Counted from the stretch's first letter, positions 26,499-35,140 are shown. The stretch is 64,000 nt of DNA from Microbacterium azadirachtae (GCF_000956505.1 NZ_JYIX01000031.1:102585-166584), one strand, 5' to 3'. Notes: generated by a model not told the origin, from the letters alone. Numbers and translations: made by a program.

Positions 26499-27035
26499 TC
26501 AGTCGGTGCCGCGCTCGAGCCACTCGGAGCGGAGCAGGCCCATCCGCACGATGTCCTCGTACTGCCCGCGCACCCAGGCGTGCTCGCGCTGGCGCCCCTC
26601 GACGACGAAGCCCGCCTTCTCGTAGATGCGGAGTGCGGCTGTGTTCGATGCGATCGCCTCGAGGTGCACCCGCCGGAGGTTGGCCCGCACGAACGCGAAC
26701 TCGATGATCTGCGCGATGGCCTCGGTGCCGATGCCTCGGCCGCGTGCCGATGCGGCGAGGGCGATGCCCACCTCGGCGGTGCCGGTGAAGCCGTCGATGT
26801 CGAACAGGCTCACCGTGCCGACGGCCTCTCCGTTGACGTCGATCACGAAGCCGAGGTTCCCGTTCGGATCCGCGTCGTATTCAGCGACGCGCGCCTCCCA
26901 CCCCTTTCGCGTCATCGCCGCGGGGCGGAGCGGACTGCGCTGCTCCCAGGTGTCGAGCTCCGCGGCGAGGGCGTAGAGCGCGTCGTAGTCGGCTTCGGTG
27001 CGGGCGCGGAGGGTGACGGCGGGGCGCGGGGACAT
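26499..27035 (-). CDS. GNAT-family N-acetyltransferase
   Basis: 178-residue acetyltransferase of the RimJ/RimL type: LRARTEADYDALYALAAEL at the N-terminus, beta4 with GTVSLFDIDGFTGTAEVGIAL, acetyl-CoA loop ARGRGIGTEA (about residues 98-107) and the C-terminal NTAALRIYEKAGFVVEGRQRE. Acetylates an amino group on a small molecule or protein; substrate unknown. An upstream in-frame Met at 27065 is possible. Lies 46 bp upstream of the AidB-like gene in the same direction. Confidence 0.85.
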   Translation of the reverse strand: MSPRPAVTLRARTEADYDALYALAAELDTWEQRSPLRPAAMTRKGWEARVAEYDADPNGNLGFVIDVNGEAVGTVSLFDIDGFTGTAEVGIALAASARGRGIGTEAIAQIIEFAFVRANLRRVHLEAIASNTAALRIYEKAGFVVEGRQREHAWVRGQYEDIVRMGLLRSEWLERGTD

Positions 27036-27225
27036 GGGGGACACGCTACCCGCGCGTCGGGACATCCGTGGCCCCGACGGCTTCGTGAGAGCGGCTGCCC
27101 GCCCGGACCTTGTCAACCCCCGGAACGCGGCATAGCCTGCCGAAAGAGAGACGGGTCGGGCCCCGCAGCGTGGGGTCGGCGCCGACGAGGTGTCGCCGGT
27201 CGGATCCGTCGCGAAGGAGGACGAG

Positions 27226-27396
27226 ATGGGCCACGACGAGGACGAGGACCAGGTCGAGGAGCAGATCCAGGACCAGGTCGAGGAGCAGGAGGCCCCTTCC
27301 GGCGGCCCTCCTGTGGACGAGGATGACGGGGGTTTGATCCCGCCGCCCGAGGTGGACCCGATGCTCGGATTCGAGGGATCGATCGAAGGACTCTGA
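27226..27396 (+). CDS. Very acidic 56-residue protein
   Basis: A short gene with a strong AAGGAGG box 6 bp before the ATG. The protein is dominated by Asp/Glu in its first half (HDEDEDQVEEQ, then QDQVEEQ as an imperfect repeat) and a Pro/Gly-rich second half ending GFEGSIEGL. No homologous family is recognised. Its charge suggests a disordered protein, perhaps a nucleic-acid mimic or metal buffer. Isolated between divergent and convergent genes, so it has its own promoter. Confidence 0.6.
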   Translation: MGHDEDEDQVEEQIQDQVEEQEAPSGGPPVDEDDGGLIPPPEVDPMLGFEGSIEGL

Positions 27397-27450
27397 CGGC
27401 GGGCGCCGGGATCGGCGGTCTCCGGCGCGGCGCCCAGGAGCAGGATCCGC

Positions 27451-28368
27451 CTAGACGATCGCGTGCGCCCGGACCGGGAACGTGCCGAACCCGGCCACGG
27501 CGGGCGGAGCCGCGGTGAAGCGCGCGCCGCGGGCCGGGAGGGATCCCAGCCCGGCGAGGTGCTCGACGACCGGGATGCCCGCGGCGAGCAGCGCAGAGTG
27601 AGCCGGCCGCTCGCCGCCGGACTCGGTGTCGTCGATGTTGAGCGAGTCGATTCCGACCAGCGCGGCCCCGGCGTCGGCGAGGAACTGCGCGGCCTCGCCG
27701 GTGAGGAAGGGTGCGCCCCTGCCGTACTCCGGGGTGCCGAAGTGGCGATCCCAGCCCGTGTGCAGCAGCACCGCCGTGCCGCGCAGGTCGCGGTCGGCGA
27801 GGGTCGCGGATCCGATCCCGCGGCGATCGGACGACCAGGCGTCGGTGAGGTGGAAGACCTCGGCGGGCAGGTCGACGAGCTTCTCGAGCGGGAGCGACGA
27901 GAGGTCGCCGCCCTCGGCGTAGCGATGGAACGGCGAGTCGAGGTAGGTGCCGGTGTTGCCGATCATCGTGATGACGTCCATGGCGAACTCGGTGCCCGGC
28001 GCGTACTTCGCGCGGGAATCCTCCCGGGTGAGGAACGGCGTGATCTCCGGCGCCGGCAGGCCGGGGTAGGTGATCAGACCCGCGTGGATCGGATGCGACA
28101 GGTCGACGATCCGCCTCTCCGAGGCCATCGTCGGGGAGGCGGTGCCCCTGCTGCCACGGTGCTGTTCGGCGACGATCCGGAGGTCGGTCAGCACGACCGA
28201 CTCCGCGAGAGCGAGGCCCAGATGGCGGACGAGGAGCAGGCCGATCGCGTCGGCGTCCAGGTCGGGCGAGGGAAGGTCCAGGCGGAACCCCTCGCCTTGC
28301 ATGCCGCCGCCGTTCGCGAAGCGGATGTCGAAGCCGAAGTGCGCGCGGTACTCGGTGGGTTCGGTCAT
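27451..28368 (-). CDS. Cyclase family protein (kynurenine-formamidase-like) with extra N-terminal domain
   Basis: 305-residue protein. From about residue 85 it is a metal-dependent cyclase/formamidase: IVDLSHPIHAGLITYPG, GNTGTYLDSPFHRYAEGGDL (the conserved H-x-x-x-H/D-type metal segment reads T-Y-L-D-S-P-F-H) and GIDSLNIDD. Residues 1-75 form a separate small alpha/beta domain (RAHFGFDIRFANGGGMQGEGF ... LLLVRHLGLALAES) absent from typical KynB. Likely hydrolyses an N-formyl or related amide; substrate unknown. No kyn genes are nearby. Confidence 0.8.
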   Translation of the reverse strand: MTEPTEYRAHFGFDIRFANGGGMQGEGFRLDLPSPDLDADAIGLLLVRHLGLALAESVVLTDLRIVAEQHRGSRGTASPTMASERRIVDLSHPIHAGLITYPGLPAPEITPFLTREDSRAKYAPGTEFAMDVITMIGNTGTYLDSPFHRYAEGGDLSSLPLEKLVDLPAEVFHLTDAWSSDRRGIGSATLADRDLRGTAVLLHTGWDRHFGTPEYGRGAPFLTGEAAQFLADAGAALVGIDSLNIDDTESGGERPAHSALLAAGIPVVEHLAGLGSLPARGARFTAAPPAVAGFGTFPVRAHAIV

Positions 28369-28430
28369 CCCGCCAGTATGGCGAGGATCCGTGGCCGGCC
28401 GCGCCTCTGGCGGAATCGAGGTTCATACGC

Positions 28431-28456
28431 GAGCGGTTCACGTGAGCGGTTCACGT
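28431..28456. repeat. Tandem 13-bp direct repeat upstream of the cyclase gene
   Basis: GAGCGGTTCACGT occurs twice without a gap (28431-28443, 28444-28456), about 65 bp upstream of the cyclase start; candidate regulator site. Confidence 0.4.
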
Positions 28457-28457
28457 C

Positions 28458-28495
28458 GGAAGGGCCGCGCCCGCGTCCGCGGATGCGGCCCTTCC
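28458..28495 (-). terminator. Hairpin downstream of the DUF2853 gene
   Basis: 11-bp arms GGAAGGGCCGC / GCGGCCCTTCC with a 16-nt loop, 22 bp past the stop of the minus-strand DUF2853 gene. Confidence 0.5.
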
Positions 28496-28516
28496 TGTCG
28501 TGCAGTGGAGCGGGGC

Positions 28517-28834
28517 TCAGTGGAAGAGGCCCAGCTTGCCGAACTTCTCGGCGAGCAGGTAGTACACGGTGATGCGGCTCTTGGTGCGGTCCGCCTTCAT
28601 CGTCTCCTTGACCTCATCGAGTGCGGCGTCGAGCGCGGCGTCCGACTCGGTGAGGCCGAGCTTCTTCTGGAGGAAGTTGGTCTTGACGGTCTCGACCTCG
28701 TCCTTGTCGGAGAACGCGACGTAGGCCGAATCCTGGCTGCTCATCACGAGCCGGTAGGTCTTGAGGAGACCCTCGATCGCAGCTTCATCGGCATTGGGAC
28801 GGTAGATCTTGACGTCAGCGGCCCAGTCAGCCAT
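28517..28834 (-). CDS. DUF2853 family protein
   Basis: 105-residue protein matching the DUF2853 pattern: MADWAADVKIYRPNADE, then VETVKTNFLQKKLGL and ETMKADRTKSRITVYYLLAEKFGKL. A soluble all-helical domain of unknown function. AAGGAG box before the ATG. Monocistronic by its position between a TetR remnant and the cyclase. Confidence 0.85.
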   Translation of the reverse strand: MADWAADVKIYRPNADEAAIEGLLKTYRLVMSSQDSAYVAFSDKDEVETVKTNFLQKKLGLTESDAALDAALDEVKETMKADRTKSRITVYYLLAEKFGKLGLFH

Positions 28835-28846
28835 AGGTGAACTCCT

Positions 28847-29101
28847 TTACGTCCGGCCCGGCTCGATATGCCGCGCTCGCCAGAGATCGTAGACGCCCTG
28901 ACCGAACGGCGGAAGACGCGCCGCGGAACTGGCGTCGTGATCGCCCGGGGGGCGATCCACCATCAGGCGCACCATGAACCCCTGCATCACGGCCATGACC
29001 GCATCCGCCATCCCGTCGGCGGTGTCCGTCGCGGTGGTCGTGTCCTGTTCCTGCGCCCACCGCAGCAGCGCGGCGGGGAGCTCGTACCGTAGGCTGACCA
29101 C
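28847..29101 (-). pseudogene. Remnant of a TetR-family regulator (C-terminal half only)
   Basis: The reading frame encodes FVVSLRYELPAALLRWAQEQ followed by ADAVMAVMQGFMVRLMVDRPPG and a short tail, which looks like the ligand-binding C-terminal helices of TetR regulators (VSLRYELP.ALL...MQGF...LL). The frame continues upstream to about 29180 and then meets a stop. No helix-turn-helix is encoded and the space where it should be is the promoter and start of the Tat-secreted gene on the other strand. Probably a truncated, non-functional leftover. Confidence 0.55.
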
Positions 29102-29202
29102 GAATGCGGTGCCCTCGATGTCGTCGGGGGAGCCTGAGGCTGCGTTCCCGAGGGGTCGTCGCCGAGGACTCCCGCTCGACTTTCATGCACTGGGGGCTTG
29201 AA

Positions 29203-29751
29203 ATGACGTCATCGCGTGCCGACAAGAGCGGGGTGTCCCGACGCACCGTCGTCAGATCCGCCGTCTGGTCCGTCCCCGTCATCACTGCGGCGGTCGCGAT
29301 GCCGCTGGCCTCGGCCTCGGCTCCCGTCGATCAGCAGAACGTGCAGGTCGCTTCGAGCTGCTGGCAAGCCAACTTCGGCGGCGTCCTGCTCTCCTACCCG
29401 CAGTACACGATCACCGCGATCGGTAACCCGGTGAAGGCGGGATCCTCGTTCCTGCTCACGGGCGCGGGGATCGGCAACCTCGTCGTCGGGGTGGTCGCGG
29501 GCGCGGGCGTCCTCACCCTCCTCAGCTCGACCGAGGTGAGGTTCGTGCTCTCCCAGGACATCCCCGCGGGGCAGTCCGCAGGACTCCAGGTCCAGGGTCT
29601 CCACCGGGAGCAGACCTCGGATGCGTACATCCTCGCGGTCGAGAACATCATCGGCAACGCGAACAGCAACCCGGCCGACGATGCCTCAGGGCAGAACCTC
29701 TGGGGCCGCTACTCCGAGTTGCTCGGGTTCATCGTCGGCATCTGCGGGTGA
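29203..29751 (+). CDS. Tat-exported protein of unknown function
   Basis: 182-residue protein with a twin-arginine signal (VSRRTVVRSAVWSVPVITAA) and cleavage after ASA. The mature part is Gly/Val-rich beta sequence (AGSSFLLTGAGIGNLVVGVV, LLSSTEVRFVLSQDIPAGQS) with two Cys and no recognised domain; it resembles a small beta-sandwich surface protein. Tat export implies folding before secretion. An in-frame ATG at 29185 is an alternative start. A hairpin terminator shared with the tRNA gene follows. Confidence 0.75.
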   Translation: MTSSRADKSGVSRRTVVRSAVWSVPVITAAVAMPLASASAPVDQQNVQVASSCWQANFGGVLLSYPQYTITAIGNPVKAGSSFLLTGAGIGNLVVGVVAGAGVLTLLSSTEVRFVLSQDIPAGQSAGLQVQGLHREQTSDAYILAVENIIGNANSNPADDASGQNLWGRYSELLGFIVGICG

Positions 29752-29754
29752 CGC

Positions 29755-29787
29755 GAAAGGGCCCCCGCCTGAGGCGAGGGCCCTTTC
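29755..29787. terminator. Bidirectional terminator
   Basis: Arms GAAAGGGCCC(C)CGCC and GGCGAGGGCCCTTTC with one mismatch lie between the Tat-secreted gene (plus) and tRNA-Gly (minus); the plus side ends CCCTTTCTCTGTTCT. Serves both converging transcripts. Confidence 0.75.
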
Positions 29788-29796
29788 TCTGTTCTG

Positions 29797-29867
29797 AGGG
29801 GCTGACGGGAATCGAACCCGCGCTATCTGCTTGGGAAGCAGAAGTTCTGCCATTGAACTACAGCCCC
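29797..29867 (-). tRNA. tRNA-Gly(CCC)
   Basis: Canonical cloverleaf: acceptor GGGGCTG/CAGCCCC, D arm with TTCAATGGCAGAA (GG present), anticodon stem TCTGC/GCAGA with loop TTCCCAA (anticodon CCC), and a normal T arm CGGGTTCGATTCCCG. CCA is not encoded. It contrasts with the abnormal glycine tRNA-like gene at 19767-19841. Confidence 0.95.
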
Positions 29868-29938
29868 GTACGTCGATGACGCCTGGCCAGCATAACAAAC
29901 GCGGGCGGGATCCCGGATCCGGTCATCTCGGGTGCGTC

Positions 29939-30017
29939 GGCGCCCCCTCGGGGTGTCGGCGCCCCCTCGTCCGCGCGTCCACGCGAGGGGGCGCGGGTGC
30001 TGCGAGGGGGCGTCGGC
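29939..30017. repeat. CCCCCTCG/CGAGGGGG palindromic element, copy A
   Basis: Two left boxes GGCGCCCCCTCG (29939-29950, 29958-29969) and two right boxes CGAGGGGGCGC (29984-29994) and CGAGGGGGCG (30003-30012) form nested inverted repeats; GGGTGCTG lies between the right boxes. Located just past the stop of the FAD oxidase gene. Confidence 0.75.
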
Positions 30018-30072
30018 GAAAAAGCGGCGGACGCGGCGACGTGGACGAGACGACGAGGCGGCCGCCCGCCCC

Positions 30073-31488
30073 TCAGGAGTCGAAGCCCATGCCCAGGGCG
30101 TCGAGCGTGCGCAGCAGGAGGTTCCGCTTGCCCTCGCGGTGATCCGCGCGGTCCATCGACCAGCGGACCGCGTTGATGCCGATGGTCGCGGCCGGTTCCG
30201 GCGGGAACGGGGTCGGCCGCTCGCGGACCATCTGCAGGGAGGCGCGCTCGGTCTTGGCGCCGTCGAGCAGGTCGAGCATGACGTTGCCGGCGAAGCGGGT
30301 CGCCGCGACGCCGAGGCCGGTGAAGCCCGCGGCGTGCGCGACGCGACCGCCGTGGCTGGTGCCGTAGAACGCGCAGAACCGCGAGCAGGAGTCGATCGCG
30401 CCGGCCCAGCGGTGCGTGAAGCGGATCCCCTCGAGGGCCGGGAACGTCGTGAGGAAGTGCTCGGCCAGGCGGCGGAACGACTCGGGGCGGTCCTCGTAGC
30501 GCTCCCGCACCTTGCCGCCGGGGTGGTAGACCGCGTCGTAGCCGCCGAACACGATCCGGTCGTCGGCGGTCTGCCGGTAGTAGTGGAACTGGTTGGCGAT
30601 GTCGGCGAGGCCCTGACGGTCCTCCCAGCCGATCTCGGCCCGCTGCCCGGCGGAGAGCGGCTCGGTCGCGAGCACGTAGTCGTAGACCGGGACGGTCATC
30701 AGCCGGTTGCGCGTGAGGAGCGACGGGAAGACGTTGGTCGCGAGCACCGCACGGTCGGCGTGCACGGCGCCGCTCTCCGTCGTGGCGACGACACCGCGGT
30801 CGACGCGCCGCACTCCGGTCACCCGGGACCGCTCGAAGATCCGCACGCCGCGCTCGGCGACGACCCTCGCGAGCTCGAACGCGAGCTTCGCCGGGTGCAC
30901 GAGGATGTTCCCGTCCCTGTCCCAGAGGCCGGCGCGGTAGGTGGGGGAGGAGATCATCGCCCGCAGGTCGGGGCCGTCCAGGAAGACGTGGCGGTCGTCG
31001 TGGCGGGCGCTCGCGAGCTGGCGGCGCTGGTACTCCTCGGTCGCGATCTTCACGACACCGGTGTGCTCGAGATCGGCGCGGATCCCGTAGCGCTCCGCGG
31101 TCGCGGCGATCTCGGCGAGGTTCTCCGCGCCCATCCGCTCGAGCGTGTCCATCTCGTCGGGCCAGCGGCTCGCGCCGTTGTCGTAGCCGTGCGTGAGGCT
31201 GGCCTCGCAGAAGCCGCCGTTGCGTCCCGACGCTGCCCAGCCGATCCGGTTCGCCTCGAGGATCGTCACCCTGGCGCCGGGGTCGCGCTCGGTCGCGAGC
31301 AGCGCGGTCCAGAGTCCGGCGTACCCGCCGCCCACGACCACCAGGTCGGTGTCGATGCGCCCGGTCAGTGCGTCGTGGCGTTCGGCCGTGGCGTCGTCGA
31401 GCCAGAACACCCGCTGCTCTGCGGCGCTGAGGGCGTGGTCGACGGCGGCCGCCGGGGCCGGCATGCGTTCGAAGGCGGTCTGCGGCAT
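30073..31488 (-). CDS. FAD-dependent amine/amino-acid oxidoreductase (DadA/PuuB-like)
   Basis: 471-residue flavoenzyme of the DAO family: N-terminal Rossmann motif LVVVGGGYAGLWTALLA (about residues 48-64), FAD contact GWAASGRNGGFCEAS, and C-terminal TGLGVAATRFAGNV. This arrangement is typical of gamma-glutamylputrescine oxidase and related amine oxidases, which oxidise an amine to an aldehyde. GAGGAG box before the ATG. Divergent from an APC permease and aldehyde dehydrogenase, so the three likely form a catabolic module for a polyamine or amino acid. Confidence 0.88.
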   Translation of the reverse strand: MPQTAFERMPAPAAAVDHALSAAEQRVFWLDDATAERHDALTGRIDTDLVVVGGGYAGLWTALLATERDPGARVTILEANRIGWAASGRNGGFCEASLTHGYDNGASRWPDEMDTLERMGAENLAEIAATAERYGIRADLEHTGVVKIATEEYQRRQLASARHDDRHVFLDGPDLRAMISSPTYRAGLWDRDGNILVHPAKLAFELARVVAERGVRIFERSRVTGVRRVDRGVVATTESGAVHADRAVLATNVFPSLLTRNRLMTVPVYDYVLATEPLSAGQRAEIGWEDRQGLADIANQFHYYRQTADDRIVFGGYDAVYHPGGKVRERYEDRPESFRRLAEHFLTTFPALEGIRFTHRWAGAIDSCSRFCAFYGTSHGGRVAHAAGFTGLGVAATRFAGNVMLDLLDGAKTERASLQMVRERPTPFPPEPAATIGINAVRWSMDRADHREGKRNLLLRTLDALGMGFDS

Positions 31489-31568
31489 CGTTGCTCCTCG
31501 CTGGCATTGACGATTCGGGATCACCGAGGGACGGACAATGCTGATTGGTGAAAAGTACAGATTGATGG

Positions 31569-31583
31569 TTGCGCATTCCGCAA
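31569..31583. promoter_or_regulatory. Candidate Lrp/AsnC-type operator in the oxidase/permease divergent region
   Basis: TTGCGCATTCCGCAA is a 15-bp palindrome (TTGCG, 5-bp spacer, CGCAA), with a further CGCAAG at 31590-31595 nearby. The gap is AT-rich relative to its surroundings. The Lrp-type gene at 34661 is a likely user. Confidence 0.5.
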
Positions 31584-31659
31584 GACTTCGCAAGTATGAC
31601 TCTCGGATGGGCGAATGAACCCGTCATCGTGCACTCAACGGAGAGAGTCGAGGAGTCCC

Positions 31660-33102
31660 ATGAGCACGGAAGTCACGTCGCACCCGAGCGACGCGGTGGA
31701 GGAGAAGCTCCCGCGCAAGCTGCGGTGGTATGACGCGTTCGCGATGTCGATGACGATGCCGGCGGCGCTGATCGCCACGCTCGGAGCGTCGATCGCGGGT
31801 CTCGGCGGCTGGGGCGCCGCGGTGCTCTGGGCCGTCTCGATGGTCATCGCGTTCGTCGTCAACTGGATCTACATCGAGCTGTCCACGATGTTCCCGGAGT
31901 CCTCCGGCGGCATCGCGGGCTTCGCGGCCGAGGCCTGGAAGAGCCGCGCGCCCTGGCTCGCCCCCGTCGCCGGCGTCGGCTACTGGCTGCCCTGGGGATC
32001 CAACCTCGCGACCTACGGCGCGCTGACCGGCCTCATCATCCAGTCGCAGTGGTTCCCCGATCAGACCTGGGAGCTCGCGTTCGGGCCGATCCACCTCAGC
32101 TTCCCGATCGTGATCGGCCTGGTCGTGATCTTCGTGCTCTACGCGATCAACGCGATCGGCGTCCGCGTCACGATGACCTTCGTCTACATCACCGCCGCGA
32201 TCCTGATGGTCCCCCTGTTCGTGTTCATCGTGCTGCCTCTGTTCAGCAGCGGCTGGCACCCCGGCGAGCTCACCTGGAAGCTGAGCGGCTGGGAGGGCCT
32301 GCACACCGCGCTCGTCTGGCTCTACGTGATGGCCTGGACCACGCTCGGCGTCGAGGTCTGCACGACCTTCGCCTCGGAGTACCGCGACCCGATCAAGGAC
32401 ACCGCGCGGGCGATCCGCGCGGCCGCGCTGTTCTGCCTCGGCGTCTTCTTCCTCGTCCCGATCACGCTCGGCGGATTCGCCGGCGAGGCGGCGATCGGCA
32501 AGGATCCGGCGACGTTCTTCGTCGCGGCCTTCGCGAAGCTCGTCCCCTCGGACGCGGCCGCGAACATCATGGTGCTCTGCCTCATCGCCTCGCTCGTGCT
32601 GGTGATGCTGACCTCGGTGGCCGACTCCTCGCGCGTGCTGTTCAACATGGGCAAAGAGGGCGTCACTGTACGGTCCGTCGGCAAGCTCGACCGCCGGGGC
32701 ATCCCGATGCGGGCGCTCAACGTCATGCTCGTGCTGAACATCGTGCTGCTCGTGGTGCTGCAGCAGCCCCTCGCCATCATCGTCACCGGCAACCTCGGCT
32801 ACGTCATCACCCACGTGCTCGCGGTCTCGGGCTTCGCCCTGCTCCGCAAGGACCGCCCGAACGCGGTGCGCCCGATCCGGCTGCCGAACTTCCTGGTGCC
32901 CGTCTCGATCGCTCTCGCCGTCCTGCTCGCGGTCATCGTCGTCGTCGGCGCGACCGGGTTCTCGATCACCGGCTACGGCGGGATCCTGGAGCTGAGCATC
33001 GCGATCGGCATCCTCGCCCTCGGAGTCGTGATCTGGGCGTTCGTCCGCGCCCGCGACCGCCGCAACGGGCTCCTGCCGCAGACCGTCGACGAAGCCGTCT
33101 GA
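31660..33102 (+). CDS. APC-family amino acid/polyamine permease
   Basis: 480-residue transporter with about twelve helices. The N-terminal ASIAGLGGWGAAVLW and PESSGGIAGFAAEAW segments fit the unwound helix-1 and helix-2 region of APC transporters. It faces the FAD oxidase divergently and is 42 bp before the aldehyde dehydrogenase, so it is the likely importer of the amine substrate. A GAGGAG box precedes the ATG. Substrate not readable from sequence. Confidence 0.9.
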   Translation: MSTEVTSHPSDAVEEKLPRKLRWYDAFAMSMTMPAALIATLGASIAGLGGWGAAVLWAVSMVIAFVVNWIYIELSTMFPESSGGIAGFAAEAWKSRAPWLAPVAGVGYWLPWGSNLATYGALTGLIIQSQWFPDQTWELAFGPIHLSFPIVIGLVVIFVLYAINAIGVRVTMTFVYITAAILMVPLFVFIVLPLFSSGWHPGELTWKLSGWEGLHTALVWLYVMAWTTLGVEVCTTFASEYRDPIKDTARAIRAAALFCLGVFFLVPITLGGFAGEAAIGKDPATFFVAAFAKLVPSDAAANIMVLCLIASLVLVMLTSVADSSRVLFNMGKEGVTVRSVGKLDRRGIPMRALNVMLVLNIVLLVVLQQPLAIIVTGNLGYVITHVLAVSGFALLRKDRPNAVRPIRLPNFLVPVSIALAVLLAVIVVVGATGFSITGYGGILELSIAIGILALGVVIWAFVRARDRRNGLLPQTVDEAV

Positions 33103-33144
33103 CGCTCCCCTTCACCCGATCCCCTCGAGAGGAAACCCATCATC

Positions 33145-34620
33145 ATGACCCTGTCACCCGTCGTCGCCGCAGCCGACATCCTCGTCCCGCACTCGCAGCT
33201 CTACATCGCCGGAGACTACGTGGACGCCGCCTCGGGCGAGACCACCGACGTCGTCAGCCCGGTCACCGGCGAGGTGATCGCCGCGGTCGCCGTCCCGGGC
33301 CGCGAGGACCTCGACCGTGCCGTCGCCTCCGCGCGAGAGGCCCAGCGCGCGTGGAGCCGCGTCGGGGTCTGGCAGCGCGCCGCGATCCTGCACAAGGTCG
33401 GCGACCTGATCGCCGCCAAGCGGGACGAGCTCGCCCACCTGCTCACTCTCGAGCAGGGCAAGCCGCTGACCGAGTCCTACGCCGACATCGACGAGACGGC
33501 GCAGCTGTTCCACCTGCACTCCGAGGACGCGGTGCGCCTGCACGGCGAGACCCTGCCGGCCAATGACACCCACAAGCGGATGTGGACGTTCTACCAGGGC
33601 GTCGGCACCTGGGCGATCGTGATCCCCTGGAACTTCCCTGTTCTGATGTTCGCCGAGTTCGCTGCCCCTGGGCTCGCGACGGGCAACGCCCTGGTCGTGA
33701 AGCCGCCGACGCACACGCCGCTCACGCTCCTCGCCGCCGTCGAGGTGCTCGAGGAGGCGGGCGTCCCGGCCGGCCTGGTCAGCATCCTCCCCGGCGAGGG
33801 CGCGTTCGGTGCGGATCTCGTCTCGCACCCCGGCATCGACGCGATCGGGTTCATCGGATCCTCCGCGACCGCCGAGAGGATCGTCACGACGGCCGGGCTC
33901 AAGCGCTCCATCATCGAGGCGTCCGGCAACGGCCCTGTGGTCGTGCTCGACGACGCCGACGTCGAGGCCGCCGCGCGTGCCGCGGTGCGAGGGGCCTACT
34001 ACAACGCCGGTCAGGTCTGCTGCGCCACCGGGCGGGTGCTGGTGGCCAGTTCCGTGCGCGAGCGCTTCGTCGAGGCGGCCAGGGCGGCGGCGCAGGAGGC
34101 CGTGCTGGGGGATCCGTTCCACGCCGCGACCACCCTCGGCCCGATGAACAACCACGCCACCGCGAGCAAGGTCGACGCGCACCTCGCCGAGGCCCGCGAG
34201 CGGGGCTTCGAGTTCGTGGTCGGCGGAGGTCGCGCCTCGGGCTTCCCGACCGATCTCTACTACGACTTCACGGTCGTCGACGGCGTCGCGCCCGACGCGC
34301 TGCTGAGCGTCGCCGAGACCTTCGGGCCCGTCGTGCCGATCATCTCGGCCGACACCGACGACGAGCTGCTCCGCATCGCCAACGACGATGCGCTCGGCCT
34401 GCAGGGCGCCGTCTTCACGAAGGACCTCAGTCGCGCCTACCGGTTCGTGGAGCAGATGCGCACCGGCCAGGTGATCGTGAACGACAGCAACGGGTTCTGG
34501 GACATCAACATGCCCTTCGGCGGCGTCGGCGGGAGCCGCACCGGCTGGGGCCGAATCGGCGGGAAGCACACGCTGCTCGACATGAGCGACCTGCGCACCG
34601 GCGTGATCCACCTCGACTGA
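33145..34620 (+). CDS. NAD(P)-dependent aldehyde dehydrogenase
   Basis: 491-residue ALDH. Catalytic Cys near residue 292 in NAGQVCCATGR, general-base Glu near 258 in IIEASGNGPV (normally ELGGKNP), NAD-binding IGSSATAER and C-terminal NMPFGGVGGSRTGWGRIGG. Expected to oxidise the aminoaldehyde made by the FAD oxidase to an acid (aminobutyraldehyde or semialdehyde class). Co-directional with the permease, 42 bp apart. The EASGNGP variant of the ELGG motif suggests an uncommon subgroup. Confidence 0.92.
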   Translation: MTLSPVVAAADILVPHSQLYIAGDYVDAASGETTDVVSPVTGEVIAAVAVPGREDLDRAVASAREAQRAWSRVGVWQRAAILHKVGDLIAAKRDELAHLLTLEQGKPLTESYADIDETAQLFHLHSEDAVRLHGETLPANDTHKRMWTFYQGVGTWAIVIPWNFPVLMFAEFAAPGLATGNALVVKPPTHTPLTLLAAVEVLEEAGVPAGLVSILPGEGAFGADLVSHPGIDAIGFIGSSATAERIVTTAGLKRSIIEASGNGPVVVLDDADVEAAARAAVRGAYYNAGQVCCATGRVLVASSVRERFVEAARAAAQEAVLGDPFHAATTLGPMNNHATASKVDAHLAEARERGFEFVVGGGRASGFPTDLYYDFTVVDGVAPDALLSVAETFGPVVPIISADTDDELLRIANDDALGLQGAVFTKDLSRAYRFVEQMRTGQVIVNDSNGFWDINMPFGGVGGSRTGWGRIGGKHTLLDMSDLRTGVIHLD

Positions 34621-34660
34621 TGCAGCGGATCCCGACCCTCCTCGCGATAGCCTCGATCCC

Positions 34661-35140
34661 GTGAACGAGCTTGACGGCCTGGACCACCTGGACCGCCGCA
34701 TCATCGCGGCGCTCCAGGTGGACGGGCGCCGCACCTTCTCCAGCCTCGCCGACGAGTTCGGCGTGCCGGCATCCTCCGTGCGCTACCGGCTGAAGAAGCT
34801 CGAGGACGAGGGGGTTCTGCAGGTCGTCGGGATCGCCAACCCCCTGGCGATCGGCTTCGACCGGCTGGCCCTCATCGGCGTGCAGGTGCGGCCGGGCTCG
34901 GCCCGGGCGATCTGCAAGGCGCTCGCCGCATTGCCCGAGACGAGCTACGTCGTCATCACGAGCGGGAAGTTCGACGTCATGGTCGAGGTGATCTGCCGGG
35001 ACGTCGCGCACATCGTCGACGTGCTGGAGAACAAGATCGGCGCGCTCGACGACGTCGTCTCGACCGAGTCGTTCTTCGTGCTCGAGGTGCACAAGCTCGC
35101 CTACGGCTGGGGAGTTCCCGAGGTCTCCAGCGCCGACTAG
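34661..35140 (+). CDS. Lrp/AsnC-family transcriptional regulator
   Basis: 159-residue regulator: N-terminal HTH (LDHLDRRIIAALQVDGRRTF then ADEFGVPASSVRYRLKKLEDEG) and C-terminal RAM ligand-binding domain (SYVVITSGKFDVMVEVICRD). GTG start at 34661, 40 bp after the aldehyde dehydrogenase. It probably senses the amine or amino acid handled by the module and binds the palindrome at 31569. Confidence 0.92.
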   Translation: MNELDGLDHLDRRIIAALQVDGRRTFSSLADEFGVPASSVRYRLKKLEDEGVLQVVGIANPLAIGFDRLALIGVQVRPGSARAICKALAALPETSYVVITSGKFDVMVEVICRDVAHIVDVLENKIGALDDVVSTESFFVLEVHKLAYGWGVPEVSSAD

